Shown here one piece after another: positions 1 to 10,990 of a stretch of DNA of 64,000 nucleotides. The notes under the pieces were generated by a model, which did no database searches, was not told the DNA's origin, and worked only from the letters and a program-made list of their open reading frames with translations. Position numbers and translations under genes: made by a program. How positions within the stretch are numbered: the stretch's first letter is position 1; each line of letters opens with the position of its first letter. The stretch is from Anas platyrhynchos (Eukaryota; Chordata; Aves; Anseriformes; Anatidae), in contig NC_092603.1 in the NCBI RefSeq assembly GCF_047663525.1, positions 537,501-601,500 of the forward strand, given 5' to 3'.

Positions 1-1850
1 ATTTTGGGGGTGAAGTTTTGGGGTGGGTGAATTTTGGGGGTGAAATTTTTGGGGTTAATGAATTTTGGGAACGAAGTTTTGGGGTGGTGAATTTTTGGGG
101 TGGTTTGGGGGTTAGTACATTTTTGGGGTGAAATTTTTGGGGTTAGGGAATTTTTGGGGAGAGTTTTTGGGGTTAATGAATTTTGGGGGCGAAGTTTTGG
201 GGTTAGTAAATTTTTGGGGTGAGGTTTTGGGGTGGGTGAATTTTGGGGGTGATATTTTTAGGGTTAGTGAATTTTTGGGGTGGGTGAATTTTTGGGGTGA
301 AATTTTTGGGGTTATGAATTTTGGGGGTGAAGATTTGGGGTGGGGGAGTTTTGGGGGTGAAATTTTTGGGGTGAAGTTTTGGGGTGGGTGAATTTGGGGG
401 GTGAAATTTTTGGGGTTAATGAATTTTGGGAACGAAGTTTTGGGGTGGTGAATTTTTGGGGTGGTTTTGGGGTTAGTACATTTTTGGGGTGAAATTTTTG
501 GGGTTAGGGAATTTTTGGGGAGAGTTTTTGGGGTTAATGAATTTTGGGGGCGAAGTTTTGGGGTGGGGGAGTTTTGGGGGTGAAATTTTTGGGGTTAATG
601 AATTTTGGGAACGAAGTTTTGGGGTGGTGAATTTTTGGGGTGGTTTTGGGGTTAGTACATTTTTGGGGTGAAATTTTTGGGGTTAGGGAATTTTTGGGGA
701 GAGGTTTTGGGGTTAATGAATTTTGGGGGCGAAGTTTTGGGGTGGGGGAGTTTTGGGGGTGAAATTTTTGGGGTTAATGAATTTTGGGAACGAAGTTTTG
801 GGGTGGTGAATTTTTGGGGTGGTTTTGGGGTTAATGAATTTTGGGGGCGAAATTTTGGGGTTAGTAAATTTTTGGGGTGAGGTTTTGGGGTGGGTGAATT
901 TTGGGGGTGATATTTTTAGGGTTAGTGAATTTTTGGGGTGGGTGAATTTTTGGGGTGAAATTTTTGGGGTTATGAATTTTGGGGGTGAAGATTTGGGGTG
1001 GGGGAGTTTTGGGGGTGAAATTTTTGGGGTGAAGTTTTGGGGTGGGTGAATTTGGGGGGTGAAATTTTTGGGGTTAATGAATTTTGGGAACGAAGTTTTG
1101 GGGTGGTGAATTTTTGGGGTGGTTTTGGGGTTAGTACATTTTTGGGGTGAAATTTTTGGGGTTAGGGAATTTTTGGGGAGAGTTTTTGGGGTTAATGAAT
1201 TTTGGGGGCGAAGTTTTGGGGTGGGGGAGTTTTGGGGGTGAAATTTTTGGGGTTAATGAATTTTGGGAACGAAGTTTTGGGGTGGTGAATTTTTGGGGTG
1301 GTTTTGGGGTTAGTACATTTTTGGGGTGAAATTTTTGGGGTTAGGGAATTTTTGGGGAGAGGTTTTGGGGTTAATGAATTTTGGGGGCGAAGTTTTGGGG
1401 TGGGGGAGTTTTGGGGGTGAAATTTTTGGGGTTAATGAATTTTGGGAACGAAGTTTTGGGGTGGTGAATTTTTGGGGTGGTTTTGGGGTTAATGAATTTT
1501 GGGGGCGAAATTTTGGGGTTAGTAAATTTTTGGGGTGAGGTTTTGGGGTGGGTGAATTTTGGGGGTGATATTTTTAGGGTTAGTGAATTTTGGGGGTGGG
1601 TGAATTTTTGGGGTGAAATTTTTGGGGTTAGGGAATTTTGGGGGTGAAGATTTGGGGTGGGGGAGTTTTGGGGGTGAAATTTTTGGGGTGAGGTTTTGGG
1701 GTGAGTGAATTTTTGGGGTGAAATTTTTGGGATTAGTGAATTTTTGGGGTGAGTTTTTGGGGTTAGTGATTTTTTGGGGTGAAGTTTTGGGGTTAGTAAG
1801 TTTTTGGGGTGAGGTTTTGGGGTGGGTGAATTTTTGGGTAGTGAATTTTT
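1..1850. repeat. G-rich minisatellite with 658-bp higher-order repeat
   Basis: Tandem units of about 20-40 bp alternate GGGG runs with GAATTTT or GAAGTTTT. A longer period is superimposed: the stretch around 371-1030 recurs at +658 bp almost base for base, so two tandem higher-order units are present. The G-rich strand is the plus strand. Long reading frames here merely reflect stop-free units. Confidence 0.9.
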
Positions 1851-3230
1851 GGGGTGAACTTTTGGGGTAAATTTTGGGGTATCAAATTTTTGGGTGAACT
1901 TTTGGGGTATTGAATTTTTTGGGGTGAACTTTTGGGGTAAAATTTTGGGGTAGTGAATTTTTGCGGTGAACTTTTGGGGTAAATTTTGGGGTATTGAATT
2001 TTGGGGGTGAACTTTTGGGGTATTGAATTTTTGGGGTTAACTTTTGGGGCAAATTTTGGGGGTTTTGAATTTTTGGGGGTACATTTTTGGGGTATCAAAC
2101 TTCCGGGGCGAATTTTAGGTGTGAAATTTTGGGGCAAAGGAATTTTTGGGGCTGAACTTTTAGGGTAAAATTTTGGGGTAATGAATTTTTGGGGCAAACC
2201 TTAGGGGTAAATTTTTGGGGGTACATTTTTGGGGTATCGAATTTTTGGGGTGATCTTTTGGGGTAAATTTTTGGGGTAGTGAATTATTGGGCTGAACTTT
2301 TAGTGTAAATTTTTGAGGTATCGAATTTTTTGGGTGAACTTTTGGGGTAAATTTTGGGGGTATCAAAGTTTTGGGGCGAATTTTAGGGCGAATGAATTTT
2401 TGGGATGAATTTTTGGGGTAAATTTATGGGGTTTTGAATTTTTGGGGTAAACCTTTGGGGTGAACTTTTGGGGTATCGAATTTTTGGGTGAACTTTTGGG
2501 GTATCGAATTTTTGGGTGAACTTTTGGGGTATCGAATTTTTGGGGTGAACTTTTGGGGTAAAGTTTTTGGGGTATCGAATTTTGGGGTGATCTTTTGGGG
2601 TAAATTTTTGGGGTTTTGAACTTTTGGGGTAAATTTTGGGGGTATCAAATTTTTGGGGTGAACTTTTGGGGTAAATTTTGGGGGTTTTGAATTTTTGGGG
2701 TACATTTTTGGGGTGTCAAACTTCCGGGGCGAATTTTAGGCGTGAAATTTTGGGGCGAAGGAATTTTTGGGGCTGAACTTTTAGGGTAAAATTTTGGGGT
2801 AGTGAATTTTTGGGGCAAACCTTAGGGGTAGGTTTTTGGGGTACATTTTTGGGGTATCAAATTTTTGGGTGAACATTTGGGGTAAATTTTGGGGGTATTG
2901 AATTTTGGGGGTAAATTTTGGGGTAGTGAATTTTTGGGGTAAACCTTTGGGGTGAAATTTTGGGGTATCGAATTTTTGGGTGAACTTTTGGGGTATCGAA
3001 TTTTTGGGGTGAACTTTTGGGGTAAAATTTTGGGGTAATGAGTTTTTTGTTGTGAACTTTTGGGGTAAATTTTGGGGGTATCGAATTTTTGGGGTGAACT
3101 TTTGGGGTAAATTTTGGGGGTATCAAATTTTTGGGGTGAACTTTTGGGGTAAATTTTGGGGGTTTTGAACTTTTGGGTTAAATTTTGGGGGTAAATTTTT
3201 GGGGTTTTGAATTTTTGGGGTACATTTTTG
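1850..3230. repeat. Minisatellite, GGGGTATCGAATTTTT family
   Basis: Related to the preceding array but with a different unit, in which GGGGTAAATTTTTGGGG alternates with GGGGTGAACTTTTGGGG and GGTATCGAATTTTT at irregular 35-45 bp spacing. No gene seen. Confidence 0.85.
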
Positions 3231-3393
3231 GGTTCCTGATCCTTTCCCCCCCCCCCAAACCCATCAGGAGCCGAAGCCGCCCGCGACCCCAGCCCCTCGG
3301 AGGCCGCCCCCCCCTCGCAGCCCAATTTGGGGTGGGGGTCGGGGGGGTCCCTGCGGCGCCAGCTGGGGCTGATCCTCCAAAATGCGGGGCGCA
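3230..3393 (+). pseudogene. Truncated duplicate of the exon at 4021
   Basis: Bases 3268-3393 repeat 4021-4146, and the upstream polypyrimidine tract and AG acceptor are copied too. The copy stops abruptly in a codon and runs straight back into minisatellite. It therefore carries a usable-looking 3' splice site but no complete exon. It appears to be a by-product of array expansion. Confidence 0.85.
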
Positions 3394-3985
3394 GCGGGTT
3401 TTGGGGGTGAAGTTTTTGGGGTAAATTTTTGGGGTATCGAATTTTTGGGTGAACTTTTGGGGTATTGAATTTTTGGGGTGAACTTTTGGGGGTAGTGAAT
3501 TTTGGGGTAAATTTTTGGGGTATCGAACTTCCGGGGCGAATTTTAGGTGTGAAATTTTGGGGCTGAACTTTTGGGGTAAATTTTGGGGTATCTAATTTTT
3601 GGGTGATCTTTTGTGGTATCGAATTTTTGGGGTAAATTTTTGGGGTATCGAATTTTTGGGGTGAACTTTTGGGGTAAATTTTCGGGGTTTCGAACTTTTG
3701 GGGTGAACTTTTGGGGTAAATTTTTGGGGTTTTGAACTTTTGGGGGTAAATTTTTGGGGGTATCGAATTTTTGGGGTGAACTTTTGGGGTATCGAATTTT
3801 TGGGGTGAACTTTTGGGGTAAAGTTTTTGGGGTATCGAATTTTGGGGTGATCTTTTGGGGTAAATTTTCGGGGTTTCAAACTTTTGGGGTGAACTTTTGG
3901 GGTAAATTTTGGGAGTTTTGAATTTTTGGGTTAAATTTTTGGGGTAAATTTTTGGGGTTTTGAATTTTTGGGTTAAATTTTTGGG
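3394..3985. repeat. Minisatellite between exon copy and exon
   Basis: Same GGGGTATCGAATTTTTGG-type units as 1850-3230. Copy and original exon are thus each preceded by the same array, consistent with a segmental tandem duplication of about 750 bp. Confidence 0.8.
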
Positions 3986-4020
3986 TTCCTGATCCTTTTC
4001 CCCCCCCCCAAACCCATCAG

Positions 4021-4265
4021 GAGCCGAAGCCGCCCGCGACCCCAGCCCCTCGGAGGCCGCCCCCCCCTCGCAGCCCAATTTGGGGTGGGGGTCGGGGGGG
4101 TCCCTGCGGCGCCAGCTGGGGCTGATCCTCCAAAATGCGGGGCGCACCCGGGTGGAGCAGATGCTGCGGGAGCTGGTTCGGGAGCAGGGCCAGGGGGGGG
4201 CGCAGAGGGGCCGAAAAAGAGCCCCCCGACCCCCCCGGGATGGAGGTGGGAGCCGAAAAATTTAG
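4021..4265 (+). CDS. Terminal coding exon of unidentified gene
   Basis: A C-rich polypyrimidine tract and CAG at 4018-4020 precede an open frame that reads to TAG at 4263-4265, about 81 residues. After a Pro/Ser/Ala-rich start, the frame holds a plausible amphipathic helix (LRRQLGLILQNAGRTRVEQM, continuing LRELVREQ), then a basic tail with RGRKR and RPPRDGGGSRKI. G/C-ending codons and conservative composition suggest real coding sequence, unlike the repeats around it. Upstream exons must lie outside the window or in the arrays, and I do not recognise the protein. It may belong to a gene separate from the zinc-finger gene downstream. The first 126 bp are duplicated at 3268. Confidence 0.5.
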
Positions 4266-4284
4266 GGGAGATCCCCCCAAATTT

Positions 4285-4830
4285 TTTATTTTGGGGTTTG
4301 GGGTTGGAGTTTGGGGGTTGGGGGGATTGGAGTTTGGGGGGGGAGTTTTGGGGGGGGGAATTTGGGGGGGGGTGGAATTTGGGGTTGGAATTTGGGGTTG
4401 GGGTTGGAGTTTGGGGTGGGGGTGGAATTTGGGGGGGGGGATGGAGTTTGGGGGGGGAATTTGGGGTTGGAATTTGGGGTTGGAGTTTGGGGGGGGAATT
4501 TAGAGGGGGGGTTGGAATTTGGGGTTGGGGTTGGAATTTGGGGTTGGGGTTGGAATTTGGGGGGGTTGGAATTTGGGGTTTGGGGGGGGTTGGAATTTGG
4601 AGGGGTTGGAGTTTGGGGGGGAATTTAGAGGGGTTGGAATTTGGGGTTTGGGGTTGGGGTTTGGGGGGGGGTGGAATTTGGGGTTGGGGTTGGAATTTGG
4701 GGGGGTTGGAATTTGGGGTTTGGGGTTGGGGTTGGAGTTTGGGGTGGGGAATTTGGGGGGGGTGGAATTTGGGGTTGGGGTTGGAATTTGGGGGGGGGTT
4801 GGAGTTTGGGGTTGGAATTGTTTGGGGACT
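4285..4830. repeat. GGGTTGGAATTTGG minisatellite
   Basis: Tandem TTGGAATTTGGGGTTGGGG and TTGGAGTTTGGGGGG units of 12-20 bp, with strongly G-rich plus strand and high G-quadruplex potential. Confidence 0.9.
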
Positions 4831-5780
4831 GGGACCCCCAGTTTGGGCATGGGATTGGGGATGGGACCCCCAAATTGGGCATGGGAATGGGATGGGACCC
4901 CAATTTTGGGCCTGGGACCCCCAATTTGGGCATAGGAACGTGGGTGGGACCCCAATTTTAGGCTTTTTACCCCCAATTTGGACATGGGAATACAGATAGG
5001 ACCCCAAATTTAGGCCCAGGCCCCCAATTTGGGCACAGGGACATGGGTGGGACCCCAAATTCAGGCCCAGGACCCCAAATTCAGGCCCAGGACCCCGATT
5101 TGGACACGGGATCAGGGATAGGACCCCAAATTTGGCGTTGGGCCCCCCAAATTCAGTGCTGGGCACCCAAAATTCAGGCCTGGGACCCCCAATTTGGACA
5201 TAGGATCAGGAATGGGACCCCAAATTCAGGTCTAGAGCCCCAAATCCAGCCTTGGGCACCCAAATCTGGGCCTGAGCCCCCCAAATTCAAGTCTAGGACC
5301 CCAATTTGGGCACAGGATCAGGGACAGGACCCTAAATTCAGGGTTGGGCCCCCCAAATTCGGGTGTGAGCCCCCCAAATTCAGGCCAGGGACCCCAATTT
5401 GGGCCAGGGACCCCAAATTTGGGCACGGGATCAGGGTTAGGACCCCAAATTCAGTGCGGGGACCTCAAAACTGAGACCAGGACCCCCCAAATTCAGACCA
5501 GGCCCCCCCAAATTAAAACCAGGCCCCCAAATTCAAACCAGGCCCCCCCAAATTCAAACCAGGCCCCCCCAAATTCAAACCAGGGTCCCCCAAATTCAGA
5601 CCAGGCCCCCCCAAATTCAGACCAGGCCCCCCCAAATTAAAACCAGGCCCCCAAATTCAAACCAGGCCCCCCCAAATTCAAACCAAGGCCCCCCAAATTC
5701 AGACCAGGGCCCCCAAATTCAGACCAGGCCCCCCCAAATTCAAACCAGGCCCCCCAAATTCAAACGTAGACCCCCAAAAC
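4830..5780. repeat. CCCCAAATTCAGGCC minisatellites
   Basis: Two related arrays. The first, to about 5470, has units such as GGACCCCAAATTCAGGCCCA at about 20-60 bp. The second, about 5480-5770, has 17-18 bp units such as CCCCCCAAATTCAGACCAG. Strand bias flips to C-rich plus strand relative to the array before it. Confidence 0.9.
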
Positions 5781-5889
5781 GAGCCCCAAACCCCCCAAAA
5801 CAATCCCAAAACCCCCCAAAATTCAGACACGATGGGTCGAAACAACACCGGGGGTCAACTTTTGGGGTCCCGGCGCGGGGGTCCCGGTG

Positions 5890-8628
5890 ATGGGGGGGTC
5901 TTTAACACCCCCCCCCCCCAAAATTCCTCAAGGAGGCACCGAGGAGGCGGCACCGCGGTCCCCGTCCCCACCGGCGGAGCCCCCCGGCAGACCCCAACGA
6001 CGCGGCGGAGGTGCCAAAAAAAATTCGGCGACCGCGACCCCGTGCACCCAATGCGTCCGCGGCGGTGCCACCACCACCACCAAATCCCGGCGGTGCCGCG
6101 GCGGTGCCGTCACCGTGGTCCCCGAAAAGCCGCACCGGTGCGCCGAGTGCGGCAAGGGCTTCAGCCGCGGCTCCAACCTGGCCCAGCACCGGCGGATCCA
6201 CAGCGGGGAGCGGCCGCACCGGTGCGGGGATTGCGGTAAGGGGTTTATCCAAAAATCCGACCTCGAGCGGCACCGGCGCGTCCACACCGGCGAGCGGCCG
6301 TACCCGTGCGGTGATTGCGGCAAACGCTTCAGCGTCAGCTCCCACCTGGACCGGCACCGCCGAACCCACGCCGGCGTCGCCGGGAGGTCGGGGGTCCAAC
6401 CCCGCGGGCGTTCGGTGGAGCCGGGGGGGGAAATTGGGGTTTTGGCACCCGCCGGCGCCCCGTTTCGGTGCGGGGAGTGCGGGAAGGGGTTCGGGCAGCG
6501 CGCGGCGCTCGGCAAGCACCGCAAGACGCACGGCGCCGAAAAGCCGCACCGGTGCGGGGATTGCGGCAAGAGCTTCAGCCGCGGGTCCAACCTCACCCAG
6601 CATCGCCGAATTCACACCGGGGAGCGCCCCTTCGCCTGCGGGGATTGCGGTAAAGGATTTATCCAAAAATCCGACCTGGAGCGCCACCACCGCGTCCACA
6701 CCGGCGAGCGGCCGTACCGGTGCGGCGAGTGCGGCAAAAGCTTCAGCGTCAGCTCCCACCTGGAGCGGCACCGCAAAATCCACGCCGCCGCCGCCGAGCG
6801 CTGCCCGAAACATTCGGAAGGGTTTTTGGCCGCCCAAAAACATTCGGAAGGTTTTTTGGCCGCCCAGCAGCGCCGCGGGAGGCTCTCCAAGTGCCGGGAG
6901 TGCGGGCGGTGTTTCGGGCACGGCGCGGCGTTGCTCAAGCACCAGCGGGCGCACGCCGGGGGGCGCCCCCCGCCGCGGTGCCCCGATTGCGGTGAGGAGG
7001 AGGAGGAGGATGAGGAGGAAGGTGGGAGCGTGGTGGTGGCACCCGAAAAACCCTACAAGTGTGGCGAGTGCGGGAAGGGCTTCGGGCAACGCTCGGCGTT
7101 GGTCAAGCACCGGCGCATCCACACCGGGGAGAAGCCCTACGCTTGCGGTGATTGCGGCAAGGGCTTCATCCAAAAATCCGACCTCACCATCCACCGGCGC
7201 ATGCACACCGGGGAGAAGCCCTACAAGTGCCCCGAGTGCTCCAAGTGCTTCAGCGTCTCCTCCAACCTCCTGACCCACCGGCGCACCCATCTCGGCGAGA
7301 AGCCCTACGGCTGCCCCGAGTGCGGCAAGAGCTTCATCCAGCGCTCCGAGCTCACCATCCACCGGCGCGTGCACACCGGGGAGAAGCCCTACAAGTGCCC
7401 CGAGTGCGCCAAGTGCTTCAGCCGCAGCTCCCACCTCAACCGGCACCAGCGCACCCACGCCGGGGACAAGGGCAAGGCCAACGCCGCGGCCAACGGCAAC
7501 GCCGGCGGCAACGTCATGGCCAACGGCAACGCCAACGCCAAAATCAACGCCAACGTCAACGTCATGGCCAACCCCAACGCCAACGTCAACGCCTACGTCA
7601 ATGGTAACGTCAACGCCAACGCCATGGCCAAGGTCAACGCCATGGCCATCACCAACCCCAACGTCAACCCCAACGTCAACGCCATGACCGACGTCAACGC
7701 CATGGCCAACGGCATCACCAATGCCAAAATTAACGCCAATGTCAACACCAACGTCAACTCCAACCCCAATGTCAACTCCATGGCCAACGTCAACACCAAC
7801 GTCAACGCCATGGCCAACATCAACGCCAACTCCATGGCCAACGTCAACGCCAACGTCAACGGTGGCGTCAATGCCATGGCCAACGTCATCACCAACGCCA
7901 AAATCAACGCCAATGCCAACGTCAACTCCAACGCCATCACCATGGCCAATGCCAACGTCAACGTCAACACCAAATCCAACGTCAACTCCAACGTCAACAC
8001 CATCACCATGGCCAACGTCAACGCCAACGTCAACGGTAGCGTCAATGCCATGGCCAACTCCAACGTCAACACCATGGCCAACACCATCACCAACGCCAAA
8101 ATCAACGCCAACATCAACACCATGGCCAACGTCAACGTCAACTCCAACGCCATCACCATGGCCAACGCCAACGTCAACGTCAACACCAAATCCGACGTCA
8201 ACTCCAACGTCAACGCCATCACCAACGCCAACATCAACTCCAACGTCAACACCAACGCCATCACCATGGCCAACGTCAACGGTAGCGTCAACGCCATGGC
8301 CAACGTCATCACCAACGCCAAAATCAACGCCAACGCCATGGCCAACATCAACGCCAACTCCAACGTCAACTCCAACGCCAATGTCATCACCAACGTCAAC
8401 GCCATGGCCAACGGCATCTCCAACGCCGCCCCGGCCCCGCCGCTGCCCCCCGGCGCCTTCCCCGCCCCCCCGCTGCCCCCCTTCCCCGCCGCCCCCGCCG
8501 CCCTGCCCCTGCCCCCCCTGGAGCTGCCCTGGGCCCTCCCGTTCCCAACCCGCGCCTTCCCCCCCCCCGCCTTCCCCCCGGCCGCGTCCCCCCCCGGGGC
8601 ACCCCCGGCCTCCTCCCTCATCAATTGA
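5890..8628 (+). CDS. C2H2 zinc-finger protein with NxN repeat tail
   Basis: Open frame of 912 residues from ATG 5890 (G at -3 and +4, a good Kozak context) to TGA 8626. It may still be the 3' exon of a longer gene. Residues 1-80 are Pro/Arg/Gly-rich with no KRAB, SCAN or BTB signature. Residues about 82-523 hold 13 Krüppel-type fingers (CxECGK-F-x-H-x-H with TGERP/TGEKP linkers). Helix sets such as RGSNL, QKSDL and VSSHL recur in the same order, so the fingers grew by duplicating three- to four-finger modules. Finger 7 is followed by a duplicated [10 protein letters not shown] spacer, and finger 8 by a short acidic run. Residues about 527-844 are an Asn-alternating repeat, and the last 68 are Pro/Ala-rich. 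It is probably a nuclear DNA-binding regulator. The targets are unknown and no specific orthologue was recognised. Confidence 0.85.
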   Translation: MGGSLTPPPPKIPQGGTEEAAPRSPSPPAEPPGRPQRRGGGAKKNSATATPCTQCVRGGATTTTKSRRCRGGAVTVVPEKPHRCAECGKGFSRGSNLAQHRRIHSGERPHRCGDCGKGFIQKSDLERHRRVHTGERPYPCGDCGKRFSVSSHLDRHRRTHAGVAGRSGVQPRGRSVEPGGEIGVLAPAGAPFRCGECGKGFGQRAALGKHRKTHGAEKPHRCGDCGKSFSRGSNLTQHRRIHTGERPFACGDCGKGFIQKSDLERHHRVHTGERPYRCGECGKSFSVSSHLERHRKIHAAAAERCPKHSEGFLAAQKHSEGFLAAQQRRGRLSKCRECGRCFGHGAALLKHQRAHAGGRPPPRCPDCGEEEEEDEEEGGSVVVAPEKPYKCGECGKGFGQRSALVKHRRIHTGEKPYACGDCGKGFIQKSDLTIHRRMHTGEKPYKCPECSKCFSVSSNLLTHRRTHLGEKPYGCPECGKSFIQRSELTIHRRVHTGEKPYKCPECAKCFSRSSHLNRHQRTHAGDKGKANAAANGNAGGNVMANGNANAKINANVNVMANPNANVNAYVNGNVNANAMAKVNAMAITNPNVNPNVNAMTDVNAMANGITNAKINANVNTNVNSNPNVNSMANVNTNVNAMANINANSMANVNANVNGGVNAMANVITNAKINANANVNSNAITMANANVNVNTKSNVNSNVNTITMANVNANVNGSVNAMANSNVNTMANTITNAKINANINTMANVNVNSNAITMANANVNVNTKSDVNSNVNAITNANINSNVNTNAITMANVNGSVNAMANVITNAKINANAMANINANSNVNSNANVITNVNAMANGISNAAPAPPLPPGAFPAPPLPPFPAAPAALPLPPLELPWALPFPTRAFPPPAFPPAASPPGAPPASSLIN
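7480..8425 (+). repeat. Coding hexamer repeat (AACGTC/AACGCC)
   Basis: A 6-bp periodic array inside the zinc-finger reading frame. Codons alternate AAC with GCC, GTC, ATC, ATG or ACC, giving NANVNANV-like protein for about 310 residues. Because 6 is a multiple of 3, expansion never breaks the frame. The antisense frame is correspondingly Leu/Ala-rich. Confidence 0.9.
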
Positions 8629-8734
8629 GTGGGGGGGGGGTGGGGGTCGCGGGACCCCCCCTCAGGAGAGCCCAGAGGGGGGTGCGGAGGGGTCTCGGGT
8701 ACAAGGGGGCCTGGGATTGGCCCCTCCGGCCCCA

Positions 8735-9590
8735 TCGTCATCCTCACCATCATCATCTTCATCATCCTCACCATCATCATCTTCATCATCATCAGCCCCA
8801 ACCGTCATCTTCATCCTCACCATCATCATCTTCACCATCATCCTCACCATCATCGATGGCCCCTACCATCATCATCATCCTCACCGTCATCATCTTCATC
8901 CTCTTCATCATCATCTTCGTCATCCTCGCCATCATCATCTTCATCATCAGCCCCAATCATCTTCGTCCTCACCATCATCACCATCATCATCCTCACCGCC
9001 ATATCAGCATCTTCATCCCCTTCATCATCATCACGCCCTCCATCCCCATCTTCATCCTCTCCATCCTCATCCTCATTGCCCTGAGCCTCACCATCATCAT
9101 CTTCATCACCGTCAGCCCCAACCATCTTCATCATCCTCACCATCATCATCCTCACCTCCATCGCTATCAACACTCCCATCCTCATCTTCATCATCCTCAC
9201 CATCATCTTCCTCACCTCCATCATTATCAGCGTCTCCATCCCCATCATCATCCTCATCTTCATCACAATCAGCCCCAACCATCATCGTCCTCACCATCAT
9301 CATCCTCACCTCCATCGCTATCAACACGCCCATCCTCATCTTCATCATCCTCACCATCATCTTCCTCACCTCCATCATTATCAGCGTCTCCATCCCCATC
9401 TTCATCCCCACCATCATCATCCTCACCTCCAGAGCCATCGCTGTTGACATCATCTTCATCCCCATCATCTTCATCCCATCTTCATCCTCATCATCTTCAT
9501 CCCATCTTCACCACCACCATCATCTTCATCCCCATCATCTTCATCCCCTTCATCCCCACCCCCACCATCCTCATCCTCCCCACCCACCCA
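8735..9590. repeat. CATCAT-rich array in 3' region of zinc-finger gene
   Basis: Imperfect TCATCATC/CACCATCATC triplet and 12-mer units lying between the zinc-finger stop codon and its likely poly(A) signal. The array is probably within the 3' UTR. Some higher-order units of about 180 bp recur (for example around 9120-9240 and 9290-9410). Confidence 0.85.
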
Positions 9591-10289
9591 CCCGCCCCCC
9601 TCCCCTCCCGTTGCCCTTTTTTTGGGTAAAAACCAGCCAAAATGCACATTTCCAGCAGGACTTGGGCTGTTCCCACCCTGGGGCACCTCTTGGAGTCCCC
9701 CTTTTTTGGGGTCCCCCCCATTTTATGGGGCCACCCCACTCCCTTTTTTGACCCGTTTGCCCCCCGTTTTTCCTCCTCCTGTGGATTTACCAAATCTCCC
9801 AGGACTGTCCCCAAAGGGCGGCGCTCGGGAACGTTCAAAAACTGAAGCAGAAAAAGGGCTTTTTTGGGGTTTTTCCCCCTTTTTCTGCCCCAACGTGGAT
9901 TTATTTTAGGGGGTGGGTGGGGGGTGGCAGGCCCGTCTGCCATCAGCAGACGATAATTGCAATTTTGGGTTATTTTATACCGTTTTTTTGTGTCTTGTTC
10001 ACAAAGTTTTGGCCCTCCCGTGGCCACGCAGCGATGCTCCCGCTGGATTTGGGGGAAAAAAGCCCAGATTCGGGCCATCTGCACAAGAAACCAGCACTGA
10101 AAATCACGTTTTGGACTCGATTTGTTACCTTGTGCGGAGCCGCAGCGCTGGGTTTGCCCAATTCCCCGCTTTCTACACCCAAAACGGGAGCAAACCGGGC
10201 TGATTTCAGCCCCTTTTTTTAAAAAAATGATAGAATTTGCCTTTTTTTGTTGTTCTTTTCTGGTGTGACTTTGTATCCCGGGTCGGTTC
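9590..10289 (+). other. Unique sequence, probable 3' UTR of zinc-finger gene
   Basis: About 700 bp of non-repetitive sequence with no convincing coding exon, ending at an AATAAA. It contains a perfect 6-bp stem hairpin, GTCTGC at 9935-9940 and GCAGAC at 9946-9951, around a 5-nt loop. Assignment to the zinc-finger transcript is inferred from position and strand. Confidence 0.5.
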
Positions 10290-10295
10290 AATAAA
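10290..10295 (+). terminator. Poly(A) signal AATAAA, plus strand
   Basis: AATAAA in unique sequence about 1.7 kb after the zinc-finger stop codon and followed by T/G-containing sequence. It is the best candidate for the 3' end of that gene. It converges on the IER3 3' end from the other strand. Confidence 0.55.
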
Positions 10296-10429
10296 CGGCC
10301 GACTCGCGATGAAAAGTGGTGCTTTCTACCCAAAACCGCGTTTTCTACCCAAAATGGTGCTTTTTACCCCAAACGGTGCTTTCTTTTAGGGTCTTCTGCC
10401 CCCCCAAATTGGGAATTTGGGGCAGAAAA

Positions 10430-10640
10430 CGTGAAATTTCTCTTTTTTTGGGGGTTGTGGTGTGACGCAAAGCCCGAATGACGACACAGCAGCGACTCGT
10501 GTTAAATAAGTTATTGTATAAATAACCCCGAAATCACGTTAAATAACCCCGAATTAAATAGCCTTAAATAACCCGCAAATTAAATAATTCCCCCCCAATT
10601 AAATAACCGAAAAATAAATACAATAAATAAATAGTGGGGG
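10430..10640 (-). promoter_or_regulatory. IER3: AU-rich elements in IER3 3' UTR
   Basis: On the minus strand the sequence 3' of IER3 contains ATTTATTTATT and many repeated TTATTTAA/TATTTAA segments. These are typical AU-rich destabilising elements. IER3 in mammals is an immediate-early mRNA with AREs in its 3' UTR, so the location fits. No canonical AATAAA was found on this strand. Confidence 0.6.
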
Positions 10641-10679
10641 GGGGGAGGGGAGGGGAAGCCCCGAGGCTCACGGCCCCGA

Positions 10680-10990
10680 GGGTGAGGTAGGGGCACCCAT
10701 GGGTGCTGAGTACCATCAAAGTCCTGATATCGTAGTGTTTGACCCCAAAACGTTATTGGGGTGCTGGGTGCCACCCCGAGGGCCAGGCGGGGGGCACCCA
10801 TGGGTGCTGGGCGTCGCTCCCATTAGTCCAACGGGTGCCACCCCGGGGTGCTGGTGACGTCTTGGAGGGTCACCCCAAAAGGTGGGGAGGGTCCCGGGTG
10901 GTCCCATCAGCGGGCAGCCCCCCCGGCCGTGCCATTTTGGGGGTCCAGGGTGGGCGACAGCAGCAGCGGGCAGGAGGCACCCATGGGTGC
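10680..10990. repeat. 14-bp palindrome GCACCCATGGGTGC, three copies
   Basis: The perfect inverted repeat occurs at 10693-10706, 10794-10807 and 10977-10990, with a degenerate fourth copy near 11156. The copies span the end of IER3 coding sequence and its 3' UTR. Confidence 0.8.

Noticed and set aside
1-3230. CRISPR array
   Set aside because: Units are contiguous and variable without unique spacers, and the setting is a spliced eukaryotic genome.
5902-7458. 518-codon minus-strand frame
   Set aside because: Exact antisense shadow of the zinc-finger array, with periodic [11 protein letters not shown]-like units mirroring finger codons.
7480-8425. Parasite (Plasmodium) circumsporozoite-like sequence
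   Set aside because: The resemblance is limited to Asn-Ala alternation. The frame is continuous with vertebrate-type Krüppel fingers, and the DNA is GC-rich, unlike Plasmodium.
7593-8801. 402-codon Leu/Ala/Thr-rich frame on the minus strand
   Set aside because: Antisense of the AACGTC/AACGCC coding hexamer array of the zinc-finger gene. The membrane-protein look is a by-product.
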